NCBI RefSeq assembly: GCF_035222275.1
Contig: NC_085883.1
Coordinates: 3,348,001-3,412,000 of the forward strand
Source of the DNA: Podospora bellae-mahoneyi
Lineage: Eukaryota; Ascomycota; Sordariomycetes; Sordariales; Podosporaceae
Length of the DNA stretch: 64,000 nt
Direction: 5' to 3'
Part shown: positions 1 to 11,008 of the stretch, piece by piece
How positions within the stretch are numbered: the first letter of the stretch is position 1
Layout of the letters: the number at the start of each line of letters is the position of its first letter
Made by a program: the position numbers and the translations under genes
Notes under the pieces: model-generated
What the model saw: the letters and a program-made list of their open reading frames with translations, nothing else
What the model was told of the DNA's origin: nothing
Database searches by the model: none

Positions 1-1062
1 ACGACGGCAAGACCCGAGAGCAAGTGAAGACTCTGCTGAGGTCCACAATATCGAGCGCATCTGACGAAGAATGTGAAAGGTACATTGACCTGGCGGCCCC
101 TCTCCTCACTATGATGAAGACCGGCGTTCCGAAGAATCAACTCATGACCCGCAGTTTACTCCGATGGGAGCAGGGAACAATCAGGGACTTTGTGAGTGAC
201 TTCTTCAAGGAGTCACCCAAACTCAGTTACGAACGAATCAGACTGCCGAAGATTTTCAATGCTTGGAGCATCCATAAGGTCGGAGGGATCAATATCAGCT
301 TTACTGACAACCTTGCTGACCATCTGCTGTTGACTGATGATGATTCAACGCTGTTGATATTTCATCATGCCTCGTTCCTAGAGTGCCACCTACAGTATGG
401 CTTCCAGCCTTCTTCACACGCTCCGTAGGTAGATAGCAGAGCATGTGGGCTGGATACGACAAACGCAGCACCCATGGCAACCTTGAACATTGGTTCTGGT
501 ACATTGCTTCTCGCCCCCTTGACTAGAAGATTGCAGCGTTATTCTGCTTCTGAAACATGAACTGTAGCTTACACTCACATACAGGCCATTCCCGGCACCT
601 CTATACCCGGCAGACCTCGTTCATAAACAACTGTCCACCATTGCGCTCCTTCTCCCACACAGTCGAGTTCACGTTAACCACGCGGAGGGGCCGGTTCAGC
701 CGGAACTCGTCATGGCTGCGGAAGCTTTTCCTTGCCAACGAGCAGTCAGGACAACACCCAACTGGAATCGACCCTCGCTCTCTATTTGTGGCACCCTCCA
801 AGCCCACGACCGTCAGATCGAACGGTTCCACTTCTGGAGAGACAGGCTGGTGATCCTGAAACAGACCTATGATGATACTACGCCGAGCTCTCTCCAACAG
901 TGGTGGTACGATCGTCGGAACGGGGTGCAATGATACACCTTTTGGGTTGCGGTCCTTGTGTTGCTTATCACGACCGTGCTGAGTTTGTTGCAGACGGTGG
1001 CGGCTTTCTTGCAGGTGTATAAGGCTTACGTCCCGACTGTTGGAGTTAAAGAGGGGGCGTGA
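1..1062 (+). pseudogene. Decayed fungal membrane-anchored protein (C-terminal part), cut by the window edge
   Basis: A frame open from the window edge to about 428 reads like the middle of a widespread Pezizomycotina family of unknown function; recognisable stretches are IRLPKIFNAW, NLADHLLLTDDD and FHHASFLEC. The C-terminal end is visible at 712-1062, with RFHFWRDRLVILKQTYDD, then SLQQWWYDRRNGVQ, and a hydrophobic helix (YTFWVAVLVLLITTVLSLL) before the final TGA at 1060-1062. Between them the frame is interrupted around 428-710, and an in-frame TGA at 931-933 sits exactly where family members carry the Trp that begins the membrane segment. I read it as a host gene that has decayed. The family resemblance is from memory, and the function is unknown. 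Introns could explain part of the 428-710 disturbance but not the TGA. Confidence 0.6.
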
Positions 1063-2900
1063 GCTCCAAGAGGTATCCAGAGACTCAGAGAGACCTTGTA
1101 ACCCTTGGCGAATTAGCTATGATAGAAGATGTCACTGAGCGCGGGAATGGAAAGCTTTTCGTACCCCCAACTCCACCTCGCACCCGCCAAGCAGTCTCTT
1201 ATCTGAAGTCTTTCCATTGTCTGACCTGCATGCGGAATGTTGCTTTGCTACCCGACCCCCTGATCAGCTTCATCACCCTCCTTAAACGCCGAGTCAGTAT
1301 GCCGGAGATCAGACTTTGCATTGTGGCTGTAAATAGCAAAGAAAGCACAGCACTCATACAGGCCACCACCTCGGACTCGAGTATTCATCATCGTGCTTAC
1401 TTTCTCCCAATTGGATCAGACAGTTCCCATTCCGAGTTACGGGATTGGACCCCTCGGACTCGGGTCCCCAGGCTCGATGAGGTAAGGTAATTCAAGGCCC
1501 TCACCAATCGGAACATTCCTGGTTTTGCTGGAACACCTCGCATTCGCTCACGGCTGGTGCACCTGGCCTGCCGCTTCTGGGTGCATTCCCTGGCGACAAA
1601 CACTGCGTATTAACACTGGGCCTTGTGTGAGGTGTTGCATGATCCCAACATCTCACCGAGCTCAGGAGCATGCCATGGCTAGGTAGGTACCTGGGCTTAG
1701 TTGAACTGTGTATAAAGGGACCAGCCCTTCTCCAGGATCGAGCAACACTGCCTTCATGCCATATGAACAATTGCTTAAACAACGTCTTAACCACATACCT
1801 CCCCTATCATCTTGAAACCTTTCCAACTGCAAACGACGCCCAATCCCACAGAATTACTCAGAGTCGCTACTTAGTAAAAGTAAGGCCTCGCTCTTTTTAC
1901 TTGTTTTGGTTTGATGCAAGTTATACGCTAGGCTAACCGCAATCTAGGGTTACAAGATGAATCTCTCGAGTCAAAGTAATGACCTTGCTGGCATTGGAGT
2001 ATGGTCAGGATTTTCGGCATGTTTCACAAGCAACACTGGACCGACGATAGACATCAAGATAGAGAAGACCATGCTTTCTGATGGAAAGAAAAAGGCTGCC
2101 ATGGTTTTTAAGGAGGAGCGTTCGGGCAATAGGGCTCAGGTTACCAGTAGCTATAGCCCTGTGGCTCAATGGCTGACTGAGAATTCGAAGGCTGCACCAT
2201 GGACCCACATCAGGAGTTAGAACTATATAAGGAAGAAGAACCCCAGATAGCCTCCATAAATCTAGTGCTTCAAGCAGGTGGCAATGGTCCCTGGCTGCCT
2301 ATCAGGAGTTAGAGCTCGACTGTGGTTCTGACACTATGAGACAATGCTGCATTACCTCAGCTGAAGACCGAATCATCTCAAACCTTACTTGATCAAGCTC
2401 ATCACTGCAGGGAATGCTATGCCTCGAACCCTTCAGCAACGAGTCAATACCGGTGGCATGCACACCTCAATCCAACTCCCGTGTACCAGCCCCGATTCGA
2501 TTTTATCTCTGGGGAAGAGAGAGAGTACGAAGTATGCAGTGTGGTGAAAGTAAAGGTGGGGCATAGGGGATATACAAAATGGTCTGAGAGGGATTTTGCT
2601 GAAGAGAAGCGTATGGAGCACTTTCGGGGCAAGGGTGAAAACACGGATGTCATATAACAGGATGGCCACAACAGGAAACTTGGGCATCAGAGACATCAAT
2701 GGCAGACTGAAGCCAACCCCTGACTCAAGTGGGGCCATCTGGGGAGTCCCTTAAAGTTGCCATGGCCACATGACCACAGTCACTAACACCATACATATAC
2801 ACCTTTCACTCTTCTCGCATTCCTCCATCAAGGCTCCAGCCTCCGAATCCATGTGCTTTATCCATTGTTCCATCATACCTAGTACGCGCCCCTCCTCATT
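1063..2900. other. Intergenic, no supported gene
   Basis: Several open frames of 60-140 codons occur on both strands, overlap each other, and show no domain, signal peptide or plausible splice pattern. No tRNA or clear repeat was seen. The stretch around 2720-2900 is the region downstream of the minus-strand surface-protein gene. Confidence 0.5.
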
Positions 2901-4442
2901 CTAGACCGACCTACCCACAGGTGACACCGGTGATGTCTCCAACTCGTAGCTCATTCCCGTAGGGATGCGAACCCGAAGTTCTGTTGGTCTCGCCTGCCTT
3001 GTCATCTCGGCAGGAGACCCAATGCTGTTAAGCTCCCTGGGTGGGCTAAAGCCCGTGAATTCGGGAGGCGAACGACCGCCTTCCAGTTCCTTCTGGGTGG
3101 TGCCTTCTGCCAGAGAACCTGAATTCGCAGTATCAAGCTCGGGCTTTTGGCCATAAGGAGAGTTGTTGTGTCCAGGAGGATTTCCGTTGCTGGTCTCCCT
3201 TGTGTGTTGTCTTCGGGGTTGTATGTAGGAGCAGAAGCAGAAGCTTAACAAGGCGACGAGAACAAAAATGCCTCCGACTGCAGGTCCGACGGTCAGGCCG
3301 ATGGGCTTCGGGCTTGTGGTACCAGCTGGTGGCTCTGAAGAGGTTGGTAAGGCTTCGGGAGGCGTGGTTGTGGCCATGGTAAATGTCGATAGGGTAGTGT
3401 CTTGTGTGAAGATCAACGTGCTTGAAAGAGTGGATGAATCAGCTTCGGATGATGACGACTCGGAAGAATTTGCGTTAAATGAAGTTGTATCAGAGGCAGT
3501 TCTGTTGGAAGAAGTGCGTCAGAAGAGGTTGTCTCAGATGTCGTGTCTGAAGAAGCGAAGAAGGCCAACCGGACGAAGTCCAATAAGACCGAGGCAATTC
3601 AGAAGAGGTCAAATCATCGCTTGTCAAGTCATGGCTTGCAGTTGCACTGGATAAGCTCTCTTTAGATGGCGACTCTGAAGAGAATGGCTCAGTGGAAAGG
3701 ATGCTGGGCAAAGATTCTTCAGGTTTCTGACCGGTTTCAATACCCGTGAACGTGGTCTTCTCGGAACTAGTGGTGGTGGATGGCGGAAAATCGACGTCTC
3801 TCCACACAAGCTGGATCACAGGAGATACGGAGGCAGAGATAAGGGTGCGTTTCTATGTGTGCCGGCCGTCATCGAAGATTGTTGTCAATGTACTTTCTGT
3901 TGCTGAAACAGTAACCAAGGGAAGGGCTCCATCTATAAAACCTTGGGACGGACAACTGGCGCATGTAAACATCCCAGTGGTGACTGTCTGGATACATGCT
4001 ATCGCGTGTCTGCTGAAGGGTTCTCCAGGATAAAGGCCGTATCCGCGTCTCGAATTCAGTCAGTATGGCACCCAGTTTAGACTCATCCAAATTTACTGAG
4101 ACTTAACTAGACAACTCACGTCGGGCAGCAGAGGGCGCCAGTCCCGTCACTTTCTAACAGGTCGGCAAAATCGTGAAGGACATAGAAATACTGACCATCG
4201 TGGGTCCCATTGTATGCAGTAGACCACCCATCTGGGCTGATCAAGCCTTGGGAATAGAAAAGGCCTGCCGAAAAGGGATATGCCGGCATGCGTGTCGGGA
4301 AACACTGCCGATCCATGCAGCCGGTTGAAATGTACATATAACACCCATTTCGATTCGTCGAGGACCCAATTACACATGATGAGCATTCTGGCGGTGGTGA
4401 AGTAACTGTTGTCAAGGGCGCTATGATGGAGCGGGTTGGCAT
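2901..4442 (-). pseudogene. One-pass Ser/Thr-rich surface protein, paralogue of the 6.1-kb gene; frame disturbed
   Basis: The N-terminal cysteine-containing domain (from ATG 4442: PLTTVTSPPPECSSC, then DGTGALCCPT) ends at a GTGAGT donor near 4119. It matches the N-terminal exon of the plus-strand gene at 6109-7234 (PLTTVY.., ETPAFCCPS). The juxtamembrane motif IQLVWRDVDFP (about 3790-3819) parallels IQLVWRSIDLP of the paralogue. A Ser/Thr-rich stalk, a membrane helix (GGIFVLVALLSFCFC) and a cytoplasmic tail ending at 2901 follow. No intron set I tried links all parts: the stalk runs through three frames between about 3600 and 3420 with no good splice sites, and the middle of the ectodomain (3870-4075) is only open in a frame unlike the paralogue. 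So this is either a decayed copy or a gene with unusual introns. A start at 4538 is also possible. Confidence 0.6.
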
Positions 4443-4836
4443 CCATTCTGCGATTGCTGTGATTGCAATGGGTAAGCGATTCAATGGGGTTCTCGGCCGT
4501 GAGAATAACACGGTGGAGATGTTGACTGCTAACTTCAAACAGGGCGGTTGTTAGTATAAGAGATAGTATAAATTAAATGGGTGCGGGGTTATGAGAAGCG
4601 AGACAGAAAGCAGCACGCACATGCAAGTCCATCTTAAGCAACTACTGATGACGGCATCATGGATTCCCCTTCATCTGTCAGTGAAACCCATACATAAACC
4701 GATACTCATGTCACTTGGGTCACACTTCACACGTCGGGTGATATCATTCAGCCTTCATCGTACAAGGTGTCATCTTCCATAACATTTATTCGACATGGTT
4801 ACGCTGAGCCGGTCTCAAGGAAACATCACTTCAAGA
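4443..4836. other. Intergenic, upstream of surface-protein gene and downstream of the VOC gene
   Basis: About 390 bases with no coding signal. It holds the promoter side of the minus-strand surface-protein gene and the 3' side of the VOC gene. Confidence 0.5.
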
Positions 4837-5292
4837 TCAAGCTCCAGGACAAAGCCCAACCATAGAGCAAACCTCCCAGATATGTCCATCCAAGTCCTCA
4901 AAGCTGCGGTTGTACATGCCCATATCCTGCCCATAGTTCTTCAACACATACGGATCTGCCTTGCCACCTGCATTGACCGCCTGCTCAATAAACGCATCCA
5001 CACTCGCCTTGTCTTTCGCCATGAAAGAAAAGAGGGCCTCGGTCGACTTGAAAGCGTCAACAACGGATGTGCCAGGCCGGTTGAATGTTTTGAAACGCTC
5101 ATGGATATGAATCATGAGAGAGACTTGGGAGCTGGCACCGGGAAGGCGGAATGCGGAAGATTTGTCATCGGACCAGAGTTTGATGTGGTCGAAGTTGAGG
5201 GCGACGAAGAAGGCGGTTGCTTTTTCGAGATTTATGGTTGGGAGATTGACGAAGAAGGTAGGGGGGTTGGTGACACTGGTTTCGGAGGACAT
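4837..5292 (-). CDS. VOC-superfamily (glyoxalase/bleomycin-resistance fold) protein
   Basis: Intronless, 151 aa. It opens with FFVNLPTINLEKATAFF, the usual first beta-alpha element of a vicinal-oxygen-chelate module in the PhnB/glyoxalase-like branch. The module closes with DLDGHIWEV, in which D-x-D-G-x-x-W-E is the typical last strand and the Glu a likely metal ligand. LMIHIHERFK supplies a possible His ligand mid-protein. The length fits a single two-half VOC domain with no targeting signal, so a cytosolic enzyme or binding protein is expected. The actual substrate cannot be told; these small proteins range from isomerases to drug-binding proteins. The ATG at 5292 gives the full first strand. 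Confidence 0.85.
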   Translation of the reverse strand: MSSETSVTNPPTFFVNLPTINLEKATAFFVALNFDHIKLWSDDKSSAFRLPGASSQVSLMIHIHERFKTFNRPGTSVVDAFKSTEALFSFMAKDKASVDAFIEQAVNAGGKADPYVLKNYGQDMGMYNRSFEDLDGHIWEVCSMVGLCPGA

Positions 5293-6108
5293 GGTGACCG
5301 GTTGGACTCTGGTCGCTCAGGGAAGTTAAGTGAGTTGTTAAAGGATGCTGTGTGGGAGTTCAATTGATGGGATGAAGGCTGGCAAAGATGTCAACTATTA
5401 TACCCATCATTCAACGTTCACATCATCGATACACGGCATGATATTTGTCCCGACCTGCGATGAGCTGACAATGGTTTGGCTCTTTACCAAGACATGGCGC
5501 GTCTATGTTGGGAATCGCGCGTCGCTGCCTGGAAGCTAAGGTGGCATCAGGCTGGCCTGCTCGCGTCCATTGCACGAGTTCCCGTGACTTGCCGGGACCT
5601 GCTCCAATCATGACCGCGGGGCACAGGCCAGGGAGCCTTGTCTTTGCAGTTTTCAAGTGTTGACCCGAGACGTACGTTGCTTTTGCTGCAGAACCATCGA
5701 CTCCCGGTCAGCTTTACATCATGGCATCGGTTCACCAGCCCTACCAGCTTTCCCGCCCTCGTATGGTTTCCACAGCAATTTGTTGGCCCATGCTGTGCCC
5801 CTTGGTCAACGGCAGACTGGTGAGCGACTCGTCGGCTTGGTGAAGCAAACGGGCTTACGGATTCGGCTGTGCTTCTTCATTCCCGTCAGACAGATAGCTG
5901 TACAACATCCACAGTTTGTTTGATAGGCTATCTGGCTGCAGTGCGAACGAAGCTCTGCCTTTACCCGTGACAATCTCGACCAAAGGCGCGAGCTTTGTCC
6001 AGCTCGGTGAAAACACTACGAGTGACAGGAAATCTCCCCAAAAGTTCTCCACGTCCCCCGACAACATGTTTGTCACAGCGCAGACAAGTACAGCCATTCG
6101 AGGTGGCA
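5293..6108. other. Intergenic between VOC gene and plus-strand surface protein
   Basis: Divergent promoter region for the VOC gene (minus) and the surface-protein gene (plus). Overlapping short frames on both strands show no recognisable protein features, and no repeat or RNA gene was seen. Confidence 0.45.
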
Positions 6109-7234
6109 ATGATGACACTACTAGCAAGGCCAGAGTCGACTGGTCGACAGCTCATCGGCCCACTGACGACGGTTTATACCCCATCACACAATTGCAGGTT
6201 CGGCTTTGTCGAATCTGGGAATAGCGATGCATCGACCACCACTCTTGACACCATCGGCTATGCCTATGGAAGCGATTGTCCCAGCATCCGGTCATGTCTG
6301 CCGAGCATGCCAACAGCAGTCCGGCGAGACTTCTACTCACCCGGTCTCTACTGTCCGATGGGATGGGAAAGGGCGACAAAGATCACCCATGGGATGACCG
6401 ACAGTGGTCGAGTAATCAACATCCTTCAAGCTCTTTCCACAGACGAAACACCTGCGTTCTGCTGTCCATCGTGAGTCTCACGGTCCAGAAACTCCGCCAG
6501 CCTGGGTTCACCTGCTAACCATGATGACTCGCAATAGCGGACTTACCTTTAGCTACACCGTCTGGTCCTCAACCGACGCCCTCCCTTGCTGCGCGTCAAC
6601 CATGATAGAGCGGACCTTTACCTATTGGACCTGCAACCCTCGAGGCTATAGTCTTGAACAAAGGTTACGAGTGGGCAGGACAGTTACCCTGTCGGCAATC
6701 ACCTCCGAGCGCCTTGCTGTTCAAGCAACTATTACGATGGAATCTCTTCCCAATGTCTATGGGAGACAAAACATGGATGCCATCAACCCTAGCACTCAGG
6801 CTCCAACCTTGGTAGTTTCGTCAGCTATCACCCGCGCGCCTGCCATCCAGCTCGTCTGGCGCTCTATCGACCTCCCCGCGGCAGCAAATAACGGAACACC
6901 AAACGGCAATTCTCCCTCGGTCAACACCGCCGGGGTAGTGGTGGGCGCTACTGTTGGTGCTGTGGTTGCGATATCCCTCGTTGTGTTCGTAATCTGGCTC
7001 TGGTGCAGGAAAAAGAAAGAAAAGTCTGGCACTGTGCACGAAACTACGGAGAACACTGGAAACGTCGATGAGAGCAAAGCTCAATCAGAATTGGCAACTG
7101 GAAGTGCTGTCGTAGAGCTGTCCACAGCTGGCAGTCCCCAATTACCTGCCAGTCCAATACCACTGCGCAATGCTGATGCTTCTGATGGTTTGTTTAGGGC
7201 GGTAGAGCGGGAACTGATAGCAGACCGTGAGTAG
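6109..7234 (+). CDS. One-pass surface protein with Cys-containing ectodomain, Ser/Thr stalk and cytoplasmic tail
   Basis: Two exons, 6109-6470 and 6538-7234, joined by a 67-nt GTGAGT..ATAG intron, give 352 aa. The ectodomain has scattered cysteines with the family motifs FYSPGLYCPMGW and CCPSG across the splice, then ALPCCASTM and WTCNP. Juxtamembrane IQLVWRSIDLP precedes a Gly-rich membrane helix (about 6940-7005) that ends in a basic stop-transfer RKKKEK and a polar tail with a VVELS motif. No strong signal peptide is visible at the chosen ATG, so an upstream exon or internal signal-anchor is possible. The family is common in Pezizomycotina and of unknown role; the layout suggests a cell-wall or plasma-membrane sensor, which is inference. 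The decayed copy at 2.9-4.4 kb lies divergently. Confidence 0.8.
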
Positions 7235-8640
7235 CGTATGAGCTGGACTCTGAGCTCGACCGGCGCGATGTCAGCGCCAAGTCTATGTCTGAAGGACATA
7301 ATGTTCCAACCACGGGCAGACTAGAATAACTACATCCTTTATCTACAGAGAACTACACAACGTAGGTATATTTTCTTTCCACGTGAGTCTCTCTTGTGAA
7401 TAGCCCTATGACTGGTATTGAACGAAGGTAATATAATGTCTGACTATCTGCGGTATGAGATTACGATCTGAACCATCATCTACACGTCTCTGAGCCTTGG
7501 TGGCTACACACAGTAAAGGTAGTCCTTGATAACCTTGGCTTATTTAATTGTGCCCACCTGGAGCCACTTGTGTCTAAGGTACCTATGTAGCACTGCTTTG
7601 TTAAGGTCGTGAAGTGCTACTATCTGTGAGGGAACAGTAACATCAACGTCATTGCATGCGCCATACCTACCTATGTACTTGCTATTGTTACCTGGTGCGT
7701 TACGTTGTACCTGTGCAGCCAGCCAAAGTCAAGAGGCCGATGCTGCGGATAATGATACCAACCTATTAACCCCCGTCCCCCGCCATCCCAGAAAAGCCCA
7801 CCAATTTAATACAACATCGCACTCTGCGTGTCTGCTCTGATAATTCTCTCCCTCCCATAGCTCCGCAGGCTATACGAGCTATTTTCCCGGACGCATCAAT
7901 TGTTTGTAATCATCCTGCCGCTTCTGATCTAGTGATATCTAACCCCAAATATAAATATATTTTTTTTTTGGTTTTCTAGGGTCTCTCCTTACGGTACTGC
8001 TGGGCGTTTTTCTTTCTAGAAATTCGATCGGGCTTTCTAAAGATAAGATAAGCGAGCCTGTGAAGACTCTTAAGGTGGTAAAGGCTATTAAGGAGCCGTT
8101 TACGAATAAATGAAACGCGAGTATAATCAACCTCAAAGACGTCGTTTAAGAACGTTTAGATAGAGAATTGTACAGAAAACGCTGAGATAAGTGGATCTAT
8201 CTAAAGCGCGATATTATCCAGATAGTTTTAGAACTACTTCGTTCTGTGCGGGTAGAAGAAGGGTAATATATCGATCTCTGGATCCCCGCTGTTATTCCGC
8301 TGGATTCATCCCTTAATAGTGACATTATAGTCGGAGGGGAGTTCGTCTTTTAGTAGAGCCCGCCACGGTAAGATCAGAAAATCACTTCGATATACTACGG
8401 TTAATCACAATAGCGCTCGTTGTCGAGTACTATTGACCAGGCTTCATATGGTAAACACAGCCACTCGATATTACGTGATTATACTCCTTATAGCTAACGG
8501 TCTTAGTATAGTAGTATATATTCCTTATCTAAAACAGCTTATATATAACTATAACGCTTGCCGGGCCCGCATACGCAGAATCTATCTTATATAGGTATAA
8601 AAACTCTCGGTATATTTAAAATATGTTTTAAAGAAATTGT
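7235..8640. other. Intergenic grading into an AT-rich transposon desert
   Basis: The first 700 bases look like 3' flank without a gene. From about 7940 the sequence becomes AT-rich with many TA dinucleotides and stops in every frame. Around 8190-8350 a short stretch reads vaguely protein-like (VVGGEF end) but is too damaged to name. I see no gene. Confidence 0.45.
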
Positions 8641-8937
8641 CTGTCACGGTTGTATGAGACAGTGGGGCACACTGGACCAATATGGGCTGGACAGAGCGAT
8701 CGAGCGGGACTCACGGTCCACGATACCAAAGTCTATATATACGGAGGAACTGGCTAGTGTAATAGACAGTTCCGAAGTATACAATATAGTTATAAGTAAC
8801 AACCGTTAGTATCTAAACTATTGTGATCAAGATAAGCCATTTATTATATACTATTTAGCTATACTGAACCAAGATTGTTTAGAAGTACCTTTAACTAATA
8901 TCCCTTTCAGAGGTTTGGGATAAGAGTTTGTTATAAG
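8641..8937 (+). mobile_element. LTR fragment, family A, heavily decayed
   Basis: Begins TGTCACGG and shares the family-A core with six other places in the window: a TATA-like tatatatacggaggaact box, an agacagttccg stretch, and the 3' segment ending in ccctttcagagg. No internal retroelement region adjoins it. It is diverged and AT-shifted relative to the 11.0- and 51.8-kb copies, so it appears to be an old fossil. Confidence 0.65.
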
Positions 8938-9150
8938 TTATATCCTTACTTTAACTCTATTACGGATAAGTTGAAGGCGGCTTTTTACTACTATAGCCGG
9001 ACCTAAAAACGTTTAGATAGGAGTCGTCCCGCCTAGACTAAGTAGCGGGAGACCTTTTACTAATACTAGACTACCCATTACTGTAAAATAGATTATTAAG
9101 CGTCTTAAAGAACTTAAAGACGAGGCTTAGTAATAACGGGATTAGATTAT
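8938..9150. other. AT-rich decayed sequence between LTR fragments
   Basis: No open frame, RNA gene or repeat edge could be identified. Composition matches the surrounding RIP-like desert. Confidence 0.4.
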
Positions 9151-9369
9151 TGTGACGAACTCCTGTGCAGAACCTCTAAAAGAGATACTAGTTAAAGGCA
9201 ACTTCTAACAATTGGTTCTGCGCAGCTAAATAGTGCACAACAAAATGTCTCAATATAATCACAAGATATCGTAAATACAACTGTGATATTGCATACTGCG
9301 GAACTGTCTATCTACATCAGCCACTTCCTCCGTATATATAAACCTCGCGCCCAAACCTGGCTCACCAGT
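9151..9369 (-). mobile_element. LTR fragment, family A, minus orientation
   Basis: Starts TGTGACGAAC, the reverse complement of the family-A 3' end, and runs through the complement of the agacagttccg and tatatatacggagg boxes. It is then cut by the family-B repeat. Its 5' part is not recognisable beyond that insertion. Broken fossil. Confidence 0.65.
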
Positions 9370-9728
9370 GAAATGGTGAGAAAACACACAAAACAACCAC
9401 AACACCACAAATATACCCTCAGTAGGTTTCTGAATGACCATACCTGCGTGACAGTGGCTCGCTCGCAGGCCGCACTTCACGTAGGACAAAGAAAAGACTC
9501 TGTGGGCTCGCAGGCCACACAATAAGCACTGGATTGGCCTGATCAGAGCGCCAGAACTGCCTGCACGCGTGCAAGGCACAAAATACCAAGAAATAAAAGT
9601 CGATGTCCTCTCTAAAATAGAATGTCCCGAAGCAGACCGGTTATATACATGACCCCTGAACCCCCGAATCCTCAGAGAGCCCCACTTCCTTACTCATACC
9701 CTCAGGCCTGTAGCCGCACCCCAAACCA
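9370..9728 (-). mobile_element. Putative solo LTR, family B (about 355-360 bp)
   Basis: Read on the minus strand it starts TGGTTTGGGGTGCGGCC and ends CTCACCATTTC. It carries a TATA-like catgtatataagc motif about 95 bp from the start. It is nearly the same as 11472-11831 and 58584-58938, all about 355 bp, and is GC-rich compared with its surroundings, so it is younger than the desert it sits in. TG..CA-type ends and a promoter-like box suggest an LTR. No internal region is seen. Confidence 0.6.
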
Positions 9729-10001
9729 ATACTTATATTACCGGTACATAAGGTTAATGTATAGGAAGTAGCGGAAGATAAAAAAACAAGTACTGTATAA
9801 AAGAAATATTAGACCTATAGTTTAATGATGGTTAATTAAAATATCTGGTTATAAATAATTCATAGCAACTAAAGGTAAACCTTAACTATTTAAATAAGTA
9901 AAAAGAATTCCACTAATAATATTTAAACCGACTAAAACTTAAATAAATAAAAGATTATCCCCGAAGGTCAGGAAGAGTTTTCCTGAACCTCGAGTATAAT
10001 G
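9729..10001. other. AT-rich desert
   Basis: Very AT-rich sequence with stops in all frames. Nothing recognisable. Confidence 0.4.
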
Positions 10002-10071
10002 AACTTCGGTAAGAATCAAACCTGCGCTTCCGATAAGGTAGTCGACGTACTACGCACTATACTACGAGGTT
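10002..10071 (-). repeat. tRNA-like unit 1 (SINE-like or decayed tRNA copy)
   Basis: On the minus strand it runs AACCTCG ... CGAAGTT, so 5' and 3' ends can pair like an acceptor stem with one mismatch. It contains a D-arm-like TAGTATAGTG box and a GGTTTGATTC box resembling the pol III B box. The anticodon stem does not pair well, so it is not a working tRNA. It is exactly as long (70 nt) as the second unit 210 bp away. Confidence 0.5.
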
Positions 10072-10211
10072 AATAGGAAAGAAGGAATATAGGCCTAACC
10101 GATACTATACGCTTCCACCACCGTAAAAAAAGGACGAAGACGTACTACCAGCAGGGTAATCAAAAAGACAGTATCGAAATTTGCAAACAGTATCTATAAA
10201 TTTAGATCCAG

Positions 10212-10281
10212 AACCTCGACGGAAATCGAACCCGTACCTTCGACGTAGTGGTCGACGTGCTATACACTACACTACGAGGTT
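10212..10281 (-). repeat. tRNA-like unit 2 (SINE-like or decayed tRNA copy)
   Basis: Better preserved than the first unit. AACCTCG pairs over all seven bases with CGAGGTT, TAGTGTAGTG matches a tRNA A-box region, and GGGTTCGATTTCC matches the B box with a five-pair T stem. The anticodon arm has a six-base loop, which is abnormal. Same orientation and size as the unit at 10002-10071. Confidence 0.55.
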
Positions 10282-10332
10282 GGAAGGTATGAGGGGACCT
10301 AGATATAGCTAATACTACGCATCTCAACCACC

Positions 10333-10788
10333 TTAGGAAGTAGAAGGCGCGCCGCCGGCGGCATCCTGCGTGGTTTGGAAGGAAGGACCGGCCACACTAG
10401 GATCGAAGGAAAGGTCGGAAGGCCAGTTAAGGCCCAGGGAGGGATCCAGGGCTTGAGAAGTCCATAAGACGGTGTCCTGCGCGGCGTTTGGTTGCGCAGA
10501 AGCACCCGGTGAACCAGAGGGCGGTACGGCGGATTGTGCCACCCGGGCATCCTCCTCCTGGATACCCCGCGCGAAAAGACGCTCCTCGCGATCACGGAGG
10601 GAGCGACGTGTCCGTTTTACCCGGATAAGCTTAGCAGTCAGTTGCGAGAGCTGGTCTTCAAGCTCTTGCTCCTCACGCTCGAGTCTATCCTGCTCTTCCA
10701 TCGCTCGGGTCACTGTAGAGCGGTCAATTACGGTACGGGAAGAAAAGGAAGATGCACCCACGGGCGGAGCCAACGTCAGACCCGTCAC
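10333..10788 (-). CDS. Coiled-coil protein fragment, probably transposon-derived
   Basis: A 151-codon frame (open upstream to about 10838) in a GC-rich island inside AT-rich desert. The middle is strongly charged and heptad-like (RLEREEQELEDQLSQLTAKL, then RVKRTRRSLRDREERLF), followed by a Pro/Ser/Gln-rich tail. Such a short coiled coil with an acidic/polar tail resembles the C-terminal ends of some fungal transposase-type proteins, but I cannot name a family. There is no convincing start codon context, and the 5' end is probably missing. The preserved composition suggests recent arrival or escape from RIP. It lies directly downstream of the two tRNA-like units. Confidence 0.4.
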   Translation of the reverse strand: MTGLTLAPPVGASSFSSRTVIDRSTVTRAMEEQDRLEREEQELEDQLSQLTAKLIRVKRTRRSLRDREERLFARGIQEEDARVAQSAVPPSGSPGASAQPNAAQDTVLWTSQALDPSLGLNWPSDLSFDPSVAGPSFQTTQDAAGGAPSTS

Positions 10789-11008
10789 ATGGAATCTTAC
10801 GACGCACGCACTCGGAGCATCGTGAGGATCCGGAGGTCATGACGCAGGGGATTCCGGAGGTAAAACAGGTAGAACACGGCATCACGGTAGAACCACAGCA
10901 GAGGATTCGTGAGGCGAGAGAAAAAGACTGATCAGTCTTACGATAACGTTTCTGCAGACGTGGAAGAAAACTAGGCCGCAGGGGCTTGGGCCTAGAGAGG
11001 GAGCATCA

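Noticed and set aside
1059-1490. 143-codon plus-strand frame as a gene
   Set aside because: No motif, and it starts inside the end of the decayed membrane-protein gene.
10212-10281. Functional tRNA gene
   Set aside because: The anticodon arm has an abnormal loop, and a second similar unit nearby also fails; better seen as tRNA-like repeat units.
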